Positions 1 through 6,586 of a stretch of 12,859 nt of DNA are shown here, in pieces. A program made the position numbers and the translations under genes. Positions within the stretch are counted from its first letter, which is position 1. The number at the start of each line of letters is the position of its first letter. Location of the stretch: NCBI GenBank assembly GCA_022013235.1, contig JAKLQR010000344.1, forward strand, positions 1 through 12,859, given 5' to 3'. The stretch is from Thermodesulfovibrionales bacterium. Lineage in GTDB: Bacteria; Nitrospirota; Thermodesulfovibrionia; Thermodesulfovibrionales; SM23-35. The notes beneath the pieces are model-generated. The model did not search any database. It worked only from the letters and a program-made list of their open reading frames with translations, and was not told where the DNA came from.

Positions 1-1402
1 ATCCAAGGGCAGAGGGAAAACAGTCTTTTTGGTCTTTACGGGCCGCGAAGTGATCGTCAAGGGTGAGCACTTTTTTGTCGATAAACTTCATCAGGGGTGT
101 TGTCGCACTGTCAAGGTCGACCAGTCCGTCAGTGAGCCATACCTTAAGCATTGCATCCAGAAGCTCAGTTTCCAGCAGGCGCGTGCCCCCGGCCAGAACA
201 CGGTAATCCGCCTGAGGGTGCTCTACGGCGAGATTGAGCTGAGCTATAAACTGGCTGTCAGGCCGCATGTCGGTGAATCCCGCTTCAAAACTGGTGACTG
301 TGCATGGCGTGCCATCGGCATTAATCCAGTTCCCATGGTTGTTGAGGACTAAATACTTAAAGACCCCCTTCCAGGATAATGGAGGTAATTCCTGCATGGC
401 AATAGCTGCCTGGCTGCCGAGACTTGGCGAGCATATGAGCACCACGTTAGCCTTCTGAATGTCGAGGGGCGGCAGGTTTTTCTTCTCAAAGGCAGTACGG
501 GTCACCAGGGTGCCCATGCTAAAAGCGACCTGGAACCATTGTCTCTGCGGTTGGGCAGGATCTCTGAAGGGAGGCGTGTTCAGCAAAGCAATAGCCTGGC
601 GCAAAAATGCACCATTACGCTCAACAGACGCCAGTGTATCATACTCAAAGCCGAGGATGCTGGAGAAGCTTCCATTTATCCGCATGAATTCAGCGAGTTC
701 ATCTAATTCATCGTCATGGATGGCGCCGCCAAGACCGTGGATTAAGAGCAGGGGGCGAGAGCCCAGGTCGGGCGTGGAAATGACCTGTCCCTGGTCGATA
801 AATTTCACGAAATCATTCTGGCCCTCTGTACCTCCGCCCGTGGTGTAAATATATGCATTCCATGCAGGCCAGTCAATATGTGCGACACGATGTTCGAAAA
901 TCGAACTATCCAGCAGGCCGATATCCAGAAAACCGCTGATTTGCAAAGAGCGGTTATCATTATAATCTGTTACATCAAAAGATGCGATCGCAATATTTCT
1001 AGTACTATCAATAACTGTATCAAGAGGGACTGACACACCATTAAAGGTTACATGGATAATGGCTGATGCGGCATCAATATGAAGAGGCGCCTCAATTGTT
1101 ATAGGACCTACTAATTGAGCGGAACCCAGCTGGAGTCTCACCTGCTCCCCCAAGGCGACGAACTCAGCACTGGGAAACTGTACTGCTCCGGGGGGATGCG
1201 CAGCAAGAATAACATTCGCATACCGGGACAGGGAGCCAGCATGGACAGTCACCCGCACTCCTCCACCTGAGGTAAGGACGATATCCTGCCCTGGAGACAG
1301 TCCTGCATCACTGGGATTACCTGAACAGCCGGCAAAACATAGAGCTATGGTGACGAAAAGTGAAAGAATCCCGGCATATTTTCGATTGAGTCTGGTTACC
1401 AT
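1..1402 (-). CDS. Lipoprotein with alpha/beta-hydrolase (lipase-like) domain, C-terminus off window
   Basis: An open frame of 467 codons reads from ATG at 1402 to the left window edge without a stop, so the C-terminus is missing. The N-terminus is a lipoprotein signal: basic start (MVTRLNRKY), hydrophobic core, then FAGC with Cys26 as the probable lipidated residue (Phe at -3 is not the preferred Leu). Residues about 40-200 look beta-rich and are unassigned. The hydrolase part starts with LLLIHGLGG (His222-Gly223, oxyanion-loop type) and has the nucleophile elbow AFSMG at residues 293-297 (Ser295), the AxSxG variant known from Bacillus lipases rather than GxSxG. A His in LDDHF close to the window edge could be the catalytic base. 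AGGTAGGT lies about 8 nt before the ATG, and a good promoter lies 70-98 nt upstream. Likely an envelope-anchored esterase or lipase; the substrate cannot be read from the sequence. Confidence 0.8.
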   Translation of the reverse strand, partial: MVTRLNRKYAGILSLFVTIALCFAGCSGNPSDAGLSPGQDIVLTSGGGVRVTVHAGSLSRYANVILAAHPPGAVQFPSAEFVALGEQVRLQLGSAQLVGPITIEAPLHIDAASAIIHVTFNGVSVPLDTVIDSTRNIAIASFDVTDYNDNRSLQISGFLDIGLLDSSIFEHRVAHIDWPAWNAYIYTTGGGTEGQNDFVKFIDQGQVISTPDLGSRPLLLIHGLGGAIHDDELDELAEFMRINGSFSSILGFEYDTLASVERNGAFLRQAIALLNTPPFRDPAQPQRQWFQVAFSMGTLVTRTAFEKKNLPPLDIQKANVVLICSPSLGSQAAIAMQELPPLSWKGVFKYLVLNNHGNWINADGTPCTVTSFEAGFTDMRPDSQFIAQLNLAVEHPQADYRVLAGGTRLLETELLDAMLKVWLTDGLVDLDSATTPLMKFIDKKVLTLDDHFAARKDQKDCFPSALG

Positions 1403-1471
1403 GTGCGGGTACCTACCTTTTATTGCCTCAATTTCTTCCTGATAGATAATTGGATTTTCTCCTGTGAAAAA

Positions 1472-1500
1472 ATTATATCCAAAAACGGCTATAATTTCAA
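1472..1500 (-). promoter_or_regulatory. Sigma70-type promoter for the lipoprotein gene
   Basis: On the minus strand TTGAAA (1500-1495) and TATAAT (1477-1472) are separated by exactly 17 bp, a near-consensus housekeeping promoter about 70 nt upstream of the lipoprotein ATG at 1402. The 270 bp between the two flanking genes hold nothing else that I recognise. Confidence 0.6.
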
Positions 1501-1671
1501 TAAAACCGAAAGTTCTATGAACTGCATCCCATGCTTAATTAAGTTTTCAATACCCCACAGTTCAGAGACCGTTCATTTACTTTTCTTTTTTCTGCCCGCG
1601 ACTACTTCTATTTGAATTGTTGTGTCTTCAAGATACCCCAATTCGCATTGACTACAGGAAGGACGTGAGAG

Positions 1672-1839
1672 CTATGATTTCTTGCTTGTATTTACAAAGA
1701 AGCCAGTGATTTGCTTTTTGACCTGATCGCTCTGACACTCGGGACATATTATAACCGGCTTCGCTTCAAGTTCCTTGAATGAAAAAAACACCGAAAACGC
1801 CCTACCGCACTTGCTGCACACATAGTCGTATTCCGGCAT
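1672..1839 (-). CDS. FmdB-family small zinc-ribbon protein
   Basis: A 55-residue protein starting MPEYDYVCSKCG. It has two CxxC knuckles, Cys8/Cys11 and Cys32/Cys35, the spacing of the FmdB/CxxC_CxxC_SSSS putative regulatory zinc ribbons, which begin MPxYxYxCxxCG and are usually 50-110 residues long. The tail after the second knuckle is short (QSDQVKKQITGFFVNTSKKS). A strong ribosome-binding site, GGGGAGGT, lies 6 nt before the ATG. It is downstream of the PilZ gene in the same direction with an 85-nt gap that has its own extended -10 sequence. The family is named after a putative regulator of the Methylophilus formamidase operon; the molecular role is not established. The gene is small but convincing because start motif, both knuckles and RBS agree. 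Confidence 0.85.
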   Translation of the reverse strand: MPEYDYVCSKCGRAFSVFFSFKELEAKPVIICPECQSDQVKKQITGFFVNTSKKS

Positions 1840-1887
1840 TTGGGACCTCCCCTAGGGTCAGATATATTTCTAACACTGCCTCATACC

Positions 1888-1896
1888 ATTATATCA
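1888..1896 (-). promoter_or_regulatory. Extended -10 promoter element upstream of the FmdB-like gene
   Basis: Minus strand TGATATAAT matches the extended -10 consensus TGnTATAAT, about 49 nt upstream of the ATG at 1839. No good -35 hexamer is visible 17 bp further up, which is usual for extended -10 promoters. Confidence 0.4.
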
Positions 1897-1924
1897 GCTT
1901 TTAAGTGTGCGTGTTATTAGGAAG

Positions 1925-2257
1925 TTATTGATGGGGTACCTTCTGCTGTTCCACAAATTCCAGTCCATAGCTGTAGTAAAGACCATTATATTCTTTACTC
2001 CAACGAACAGTTGCAAGTCGGGTATGTGGCAAGACATGATCCTCTAGTATTATTTCTTGCCCATTTTTGAGAGCCGCTGTTGTTACAAGACATATCCCTG
2101 ATTGGCTGATATTGGTAACAAAGCAATCAAAGTTTATCAGCTGATTTGATTGTTGATATGACGTATACTCTAATGCTTTAACTATATCTTCTCTTATGTG
2201 CCTTCTTTTTTCTGACGTTTCCATTCTTGTTTCTCTACTAGCATTGTTTATTTTCAT
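1925..2257 (-). CDS. PilZ-domain protein (predicted c-di-GMP binding)
   Basis: A 110-residue single-domain protein. It has the two PilZ signature elements: a basic RRxxR-type stretch (KRRHIRED, residues 17-24) and the D/NxSxxG element (TNISQSG, residues about 48-54), followed by strands ending in LEFVEQ. In the family these residues contact cyclic di-GMP, and single-domain PilZ proteins act as effectors or adaptors for motility, exopolysaccharide or envelope processes. The exact target cannot be inferred here. The first ATG (2257) has no clear Shine-Dalgarno; an internal ATG at 2224 (METSEKRRH) keeps the whole PilZ domain and could be the real start. No signal peptide or membrane segment is visible. 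Confidence 0.8.
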   Translation of the reverse strand: MKINNASRETRMETSEKRRHIREDIVKALEYTSYQQSNQLINFDCFVTNISQSGICLVTTAALKNGQEIILEDHVLPHTRLATVRWSKEYNGLYYSYGLEFVEQQKVPHQ

Positions 2258-2319
2258 AAAAAAAGTAAAGGAAGCAACATGACGCTACCCCCCTCTCCCT
2301 TAGAGTATATAAAAGAACC

Positions 2320-2336
2320 ATGATAATTTTTATCAT
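2320..2336. promoter_or_regulatory. Perfect palindrome, possible Fur-like operator
   Basis: ATGATAA-TTT-TTATCAT is a perfect 7+7 inverted repeat 63-79 bp upstream of the PilZ ATG. The inner TGATAATTTTTATCA differs at one position from the 7-1-7 Fur box TGATAATnATTATCA. The match to a published consensus is direct; use by Fur is inference, and AT-rich palindromes arise easily by chance. Confidence 0.3.
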
Positions 2337-2642
<306 letters not shown>

Positions 2643-2716
2643 ATTGCAAAGAAAAACCGGATATCCTGAAAATCAAGGAATCCATACTCCTGTATGCAGG
2701 AGCACCACAGAGACAT

Positions 2717-4771
2717 TTATAATACTATTTTTTTTAACCCCATGACAACTTTATATAGCTCAGGGTAGATTTTTTCTGACAGGGCAACATCTTCCCGCAA
2801 TAAACGGAATCCTTCAGGAATATGTTTCAGGAAATATTCTTTGCCCCTTTTCCCTGAAAGAAAGCCATATGCACCCAGGGCCTGCATATGCCTCTGGAGG
2901 CGGCAGGGTAGCAGAGATTCCCTGAATTCATCCCCTGGTTTACTGTTAGCAAGGCGGGATTGAGGGGGATTGGCAGAGGTCATCTTCCTGACATAATATT
3001 CTATCAATCGTTCTTTTAACGTATCGTCGATACGATAATACGGGTCCCAGAGTACTGACGCCACATCGTATGCAGGAGGCGCCATTCGTGCGCCCTGATA
3101 GTCGAGAACCCTCGGAATATGTCCCGCCGTGATCATAATATTCTGCGACTGAAAATCGCGGTGGATGATCATTTTCCGAAAAGAATCTACAGTCGTTGCC
3201 AGCCGGTGAAACTCATCGCTCAGCACGGCAACGGTTTCGTGAGGCATCCTGCAGACACCATGGAGGAAGCTTTCAGCGAAATAGTCTGTTTCCCAGCGGA
3301 GATAGGCATAATCAAATATCCTGTCTTTAAGCAGCGGGCATTCAGCGACATGTTCTGTCGCTCCGGCATGGATTGAGACCAGAATATCAAGGACCTGCCT
3401 GTACATTGTTTCGATCTCTTCCCCTGCACGGGGGCATTTCAGCCAGCTGTATAAGGATATGTCTCCAAGGTCTTCAAAAACGGCAGTTTTGTTCTGAAGG
3501 TCTGTTTCTAAAAGACCCGGAACAGGGACGAAATATTTCCAGAAAAAACGTGAGTATTCAATGTGTCGTTCAAAGTCAGGATCGTCGCCCTTGCATTGCA
3601 TGAATATGACATTCTGCCCGTTTTTTTTCATCCGGAAATATTGTCTGTCCGATCCGCCGACGCCGATGAGGATTTTCTCATCCTCTTCGTCTGCTCCGAG
3701 CATTGCCGATTCATTGAGATTGATTCTGAAGCCGGGGCCGAGAATACAGTTTTCGAATGACAACCCCCCCATCCCCCCCTTGGCAAGGGGAGGAGAAGAG
3801 AGGGGATCTTTGACTGAAACCCTGATATCAGTTTCAGGCAGCACTATGCAATCTCTCAGTGAGATGCCCCTGGGGAGGGTATTGTCTTTTTCTATGACGA
3901 GATAGCCATTCATTTCTATGCCGCCGCATCCTTCTGCAGAAGGGTGAATAAAGACGGTTTCTCCTTCTCTTCTCAGTGCATCGATGACTGTCCTCGCATA
4001 GGAAACCGGGGTGCCGATATCGCTCCAGGAACAGCCGCTCACCTCGAAGGTCCCTATGGTATGTCCGACGGATATGGCATTGAACCAGGCATCGACAACA
4101 CTTGAAGGACCTTCCGGCAAAAAGTTGAGAAACTCGGGCTGATAGACAGCAACCCCTGTGAAGGCAAGAATTTTTCCCCCTCCCCATAATCCCCTCCCGC
4201 CGGGGGAGGGAGTTATATCTTGACTGATTTTCCTCTTATGGAAAGGAGAAATATTGACTTTACCTTTCCTCCCCCTTGATGGGGGAAGGTGAGAGTGAGG
4301 GTGATGAAAAATTCCCTTCAAAAAACCTGTTTCATCCACTTCCAATGTATTGAATTCAGGATAGTTATGTATTGCAAGGGTTGCGAGATTCCCTGAGGAG
4401 AGGTGTGATTCGATGAGTTTTGCCAAATCCATATCGGAGACAATGTCTGCATTATGCACGAGAAATACGCCGCTCATGAGAAACGTTTCAGCGTTCTTCA
4501 GAGCGCCTCCTGTACCGAGAAGAGGGGCCTCGGGGAAAAGGGTAAGAGAATGTTTATACGAAGATTGCTGTATCCAGCGCTCAACGGCTTCTTTTTTATG
4601 ATGGAGGTTTATCCCGATTTTTTTTATATGCAAAACCGAGATTTTCTCAAGGACGGTTTGAAGGACTGGCTTTCCGAGGACGGGAAGGAGTGGCTTGGGT
4701 ATGGAATCGGTGATCGGGCGAAGCCGTTCACCCCTGCCGGCAGCAAGAATGAATGCATGGATTTGTTTCAT
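2717..4771 (-). CDS. Fused sugar-1-phosphate nucleotidyltransferase / AmgK-like sugar kinase (MurU-AmgK type), with in-frame repeat insertions
   Basis: A 684-residue three-part protein. Residues 1-250 form a nucleotidyltransferase: LAAGRGERLRP (9-19), KP at 26-27, LLGTGGA (84-90) and the metal-binding HNAD (Asp109). Residues about 274-350 have irregular hexapeptide-like turns resembling a left-handed beta-helix. Residues about 360-660 form an aminoglycoside-phosphotransferase-fold kinase with the Brenner loop HRDFQSQN (His537-Arg538-Asp539) and a metal-site VLDYQ (Asp557). In Pseudomonas, AmgK phosphorylates MurNAc/GlcNAc at C1 and MurU makes UDP-MurNAc; here both activities would be in one chain. 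A NamZ-type muramidase gene upstream supports MurNAc salvage, but the beta-helix also fits other NDP-sugar synthases, so the substrate is inference. Residues 155-200 and 319-336 are encoded by dispersed repeats and are probably not part of the ancestral fold. The start has GAGGG only about 3 nt before the ATG. Confidence 0.8.
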   Translation of the reverse strand: MKQIHAFILAAGRGERLRPITDSIPKPLLPVLGKPVLQTVLEKISVLHIKKIGINLHHKKEAVERWIQQSSYKHSLTLFPEAPLLGTGGALKNAETFLMSGVFLVHNADIVSDMDLAKLIESHLSSGNLATLAIHNYPEFNTLEVDETGFLKGIFHHPHSHLPPSRGRKGKVNISPFHKRKISQDITPSPGGRGLWGGGKILAFTGVAVYQPEFLNFLPEGPSSVVDAWFNAISVGHTIGTFEVSGCSWSDIGTPVSYARTVIDALRREGETVFIHPSAEGCGGIEMNGYLVIEKDNTLPRGISLRDCIVLPETDIRVSVKDPLSSPPLAKGGMGGLSFENCILGPGFRINLNESAMLGADEEDEKILIGVGGSDRQYFRMKKNGQNVIFMQCKGDDPDFERHIEYSRFFWKYFVPVPGLLETDLQNKTAVFEDLGDISLYSWLKCPRAGEEIETMYRQVLDILVSIHAGATEHVAECPLLKDRIFDYAYLRWETDYFAESFLHGVCRMPHETVAVLSDEFHRLATTVDSFRKMIIHRDFQSQNIMITAGHIPRVLDYQGARMAPPAYDVASVLWDPYYRIDDTLKERLIEYYVRKMTSANPPQSRLANSKPGDEFRESLLPCRLQRHMQALGAYGFLSGKRGKEYFLKHIPEGFRLLREDVALSEKIYPELYKVVMGLKKIVL
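3764..3815. repeat. Type C GC-rich repeat inside the kinase fusion gene
   Basis: The core CCCCCCTTGGCAAGGGG followed by a purine-rich tail ending in GAGAGGGG matches the intergenic copy at 4934-4968. On the minus strand it is translated as residues 319-336 (PLSSPPLAKGGMGGLSF), within the beta-helix-like linker. The frame is kept. Confidence 0.75.
4177..4217. repeat. Type A GC-rich repeat inside the kinase fusion gene
   Basis: CCCTCCCC, then TCCCCTCCC and its inverse GGGGAGGG match the intergenic type A copy at 4820-4855 with the same orientation. Translated on the minus strand it gives residues 185-199 (DITPSPGGRGLWGGG). Confidence 0.75.
4263..4306. repeat. Type B GC-rich repeat inside the kinase fusion gene
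   Basis: TTTCCTCCCCC, a short palindrome centre and a GTGAGAGTGAGGGTGATG tail match the intergenic type B copy at 4865-4907. Translated on the minus strand it gives residues 156-170 (HPHSHLPPSRGRKG). Type A precedes type B here as in the intergenic region, although the spacing differs (about 45 nt here, about 9 nt there). Confidence 0.75.
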
Positions 4772-4819
4772 AACCCTCTTTTACTAAGACGGCTATAAAT
4801 AAGGATACATATTCTCACA

Positions 4820-4855
4820 CCCTCCCCTTTGTCCCCTCCCCTCAAGGGAGGGGAT
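4820..4855. repeat. Type A GC-rich repeat, intergenic copy
   Basis: CCCTCCCC then TCCCCTCCCC and its inverse AAGGGAGGGGAT. Imperfect stem-loop, homologous to the copy at 4177-4217 in the neighbouring gene. Confidence 0.75.
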
Positions 4856-4864
4856 ATTAGTAAG

Positions 4865-4907
4865 TTCCCTCTCCCCTGGAGGGAGAGGGCTAGGGTGAGG
4901 GGGGATG
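4865..4907. repeat. Type B GC-rich repeat, intergenic copy
   Basis: CCCTCTCCCCTGGAGGGAGA followed by a tail ending GGGTGAGGGG; CCCTCTCCC pairs imperfectly with the following GGAGGGAGAGGG to form a hairpin. Homologous to 4263-4306. Confidence 0.75.
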
Positions 4908-4933
4908 TAGTCTTAATTATGCACTCCTTTTTA

Positions 4934-4968
4934 ATTCCCCCCTTGGCAAGGGGGGACACAGAGGGGTA
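4934..4968. repeat. Type C GC-rich repeat, intergenic copy
   Basis: ATTCCCCCCTTGGCAAGG continuing into GGGGACACAGAGGGGTA; CCCCCCTTG and CAAGGGGGG pair perfectly. Homologous to 3764-3815. Together with the A and B copies, the MITE and the decayed palindrome, it fills most of the 484-bp gap between the kinase fusion gene and namZ, and no promoter or gene is evident there. Confidence 0.75.
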
Positions 4969-4991
4969 TTTTTTTCTCATTATTACTCCGG

Positions 4992-5123
4992 CTAGTGTGG
5001 TGTCCCATAAATATCTGAACATTTGTTGTCACCCTGAACTTGTTTCAGGGTCTTTCCTCATACTAAAAACGAGATTCCGAATCAAGTTCGGAATGACAAG
5101 TTAATTATGGGATACCACACTAG
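4992..5123. mobile_element. MITE-like element, 132 bp, with a nested palindromic repeat
   Basis: Terminal inverted repeats CTAGTGTGGTGTCCCATAA (4992-5010) and the complement of CTAGTGTGGTATCCCATAA (5105-5123) agree at 18 of 19 positions. Read without the outer bases, the ends are TA|GTGTGG...CCACAC|TA, which would fit a TA target duplication as in IS630/Tc1-like elements. Inside, two 26-bp arms (5028-5053 and 5072-5097, 18 of 26 complementary) form a long hairpin of the GTCAT/C...GAACTTG type. There is no transposase, so mobility would need an enzyme in trans. The family assignment is inference. Confidence 0.75.
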
Positions 5124-5139
5124 GAAATATATAAAAAAT

Positions 5140-5222
5140 GTCATACTCCGACTTGATCGGTCTATGACTCACAGAGGGTATCCAATCCTTTCCAGATTCC
5201 ATGGGCAAGTCATGAAATGACG
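5140..5222. repeat. Decayed long-hairpin repeat of the GTCAT...ATGAC type
   Basis: Starts GTCATACTCCGACTTGATCGG and ends GTCATGAAATGACGG, resembling the arms of the repeat at 6613-6694 but with many substitutions. It looks like a degenerate copy of the same dispersed palindromic family. Confidence 0.45.
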
Positions 5223-5255
5223 GCCTACTGGTATTTGATTGCCGGAGTGGTAAAA

Positions 5256-6434
5256 TCATGAATTCTTATAGATCAAATATTTTTTTCTGAAATTCCTGCT
5301 GAACATCCGGCACTCCTCATGCCACCACGCTTCCATGCGGTCAAGCTTTTCCTCTTGCTCAATTTCTTTCCGCAGCATGTCTGTCCCTGCAAGGATGTCT
5401 ATCGGCAGTTTCCGGGTTTCGTATTCATAGGGCGGCTGCTTCCAGTCAAAATGCTTCGGATAGAGGTCATGGATTGCCTTCAGTATGGCAACTCCTGTTT
5501 TGAAAGGCAGGAAAGTATTTCTATCGGTTACATGGATTTGGGCCCCACCGCACAATTTTCCTGCGTGTTTCTGAAATGTCGGCTGGAACCAGAGCGGTCT
5601 GAAGATGACTCCCCGCAACCTATAGCTTTTCAACAGGGTTGCCAGCCTGTGTGGATCGATAAAAGGCGCCCCGAACAGTTCGAAGGGCCTCGTAGTGCCT
5701 CTTCCCTCACTGAGGTTCGTACCTTCAAGAAGACACATGCCCGGATAGACAAGGGCTGTATCCGGGGTGGGCATATTCGGAGAGGGCATAATCCAGGGAA
5801 GGCCCGTCTGATCGAACCACATCTTCCGTCTCCAGCCCTGCAAGGGTATTATATGGAAATCAAGGTCCGGATAGTACTCATTCCTCAGGTAATTCCCTGT
5901 CTCTCCGATTGTCATCCCATGCCTGACCGGCAGGGGACGGAGCCCTACAAACGAGGTAAATGCGGTGTTCAGCACCGGACCTTCTGTCCGAAGGCCGCCG
6001 ATCGGATTCGGCCTGTCGAGAAGAACTATTGCTTTCCGCATTGTTTCGCATGCCTGCATACAGAGGTCCATTGTCCAGATAAAGGTATAATATCGTGCGC
6101 CGACATCCTGCAGGTCGATCACTATTGTATCGATATCCTGCAGCATTTCCGGTCCAGGTTTTCTCGTATGTCCGTAAAGGCTGTGAATGAGAAGCCCGGT
6201 CTGTTTGTCACGGAACCCTTCCCATTCGATCATATTATCCTGTGTCTCCCCCCGTATTCCGTGCTGAGGACCAAAAAGGGCCTTTAAGGTAAACTTTTTT
6301 GTTTTATTGAAGAGGTCGACTGCGTGCGCGGTCTTCCTGTTGACAGAAGCAGGGTGCATCAGCAGTCCGACGCGCGCTCCCTTCAGCTGTTTCGGCCAGA
6401 TTTTCAGGACTCTTTCGAGTCCGGCATGAACCAT
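5256..6434 (-). CDS. namZ: DUF1343 / NamZ-type exo-beta-N-acetylmuramidase
   Basis: A 392-residue protein covering the whole DUF1343 family (YbbC/NamZ, glycoside hydrolase family GH171). Family landmarks are easy to see: LKGARVGLLMHPASVNR near the start, LFGPQHGIRGE, IDLQDVGARYYTFIWTM, LLDRPNPIGG, PVRHGMTIGETG, WIMPSPNMPTPDTALVYPG, LLEGTNLSEGRGTTRPFE and GAPFID. NamZ removes terminal MurNAc from the non-reducing end of peptidoglycan glycan strands. The frame is open to 6464, but ATG 6434 is chosen because AGGAGG lies 10 nt before it. No signal peptide or lipobox is visible with either start, so the protein should be cytoplasmic, unlike the secreted Bacillus enzyme. That fits hydrolysis of imported muropeptide sugars whose product could feed the downstream kinase/nucleotidyltransferase. 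The family call is firm; the activity rests on homology. Confidence 0.88.
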   Translation of the reverse strand: MVHAGLERVLKIWPKQLKGARVGLLMHPASVNRKTAHAVDLFNKTKKFTLKALFGPQHGIRGETQDNMIEWEGFRDKQTGLLIHSLYGHTRKPGPEMLQDIDTIVIDLQDVGARYYTFIWTMDLCMQACETMRKAIVLLDRPNPIGGLRTEGPVLNTAFTSFVGLRPLPVRHGMTIGETGNYLRNEYYPDLDFHIIPLQGWRRKMWFDQTGLPWIMPSPNMPTPDTALVYPGMCLLEGTNLSEGRGTTRPFELFGAPFIDPHRLATLLKSYRLRGVIFRPLWFQPTFQKHAGKLCGGAQIHVTDRNTFLPFKTGVAILKAIHDLYPKHFDWKQPPYEYETRKLPIDILAGTDMLRKEIEQEEKLDRMEAWWHEECRMFSRNFRKKYLIYKNS

Positions 6435-6444
6435 TTCTGATACC

Positions 6445-6450
6445 CCTCCT
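6445..6450 (-). promoter_or_regulatory. Ribosome-binding site that fixes the namZ start
   Basis: A perfect AGGAGG on the minus strand, 10 nt upstream of ATG 6434. It lies inside the longer open frame starting at 6464 and so argues for the shorter protein. Confidence 0.7.
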
Positions 6451-6521
6451 GGAATACTATGCAACTTATTATACCCTTAAAATTCCTGATAACAGTTCAT
6501 TTTATCCCTGCGGATGTCAAA

Positions 6522-6551
6522 TTGACAAACATGAAGGCGAGATTTTACAGT
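6522..6551 (+). promoter_or_regulatory. Candidate promoter for the hydrogenase operon
   Basis: TTGACA (6522-6527), an 18-bp spacer and TACAGT (6546-6551, four of six -10 bases). It lies about 254 nt before the first hydrogenase ATG and upstream of the MITE, so a transcript from it would contain the MITE hairpin. The -35 is perfect, the -10 weak. Confidence 0.3.
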
Positions 6552-6586
6552 ATAAAACATAGGGTAAACGATACAACCCATAAATA

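Noticed and set aside
29..848. Three plus-strand open frames opposite the lipoprotein gene
   Set aside because: Shadows of the 467-codon minus-strand frame with lipobox and hydrolase motifs.
1403..1615. 70-codon plus-strand open frame
   Set aside because: AT-rich, no ribosome-binding site or family likeness; overlaps the promoter of the lipoprotein gene.
2687..2702. CTCCTG-TATG-CAGGAG hairpin downstream of the kinase fusion gene as a terminator
   Set aside because: Six-bp stem and no T-run on the minus strand; tRNA-Pro follows, so it could equally be a spacer structure.
4177..4968. Repeats A/B/C as a CRISPR array
   Set aside because: The units are different palindromes, irregularly spaced and mostly single copies per site; there are no uniform spacers and no cas genes.
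4768..5104. Open frames on both strands (minus 4768-5022, plus 4829-5104) encoding LAKGG and LPWRERARVRG-like peptides
   Set aside because: They consist of the A, B, C and MITE repeats read through; no domain, and no support beyond lack of stops.
5319..6287. 322-codon plus-strand open frame
   Set aside because: Antisense to namZ, whose family motifs are unmistakable; the plus-strand product shows no recognisable features.
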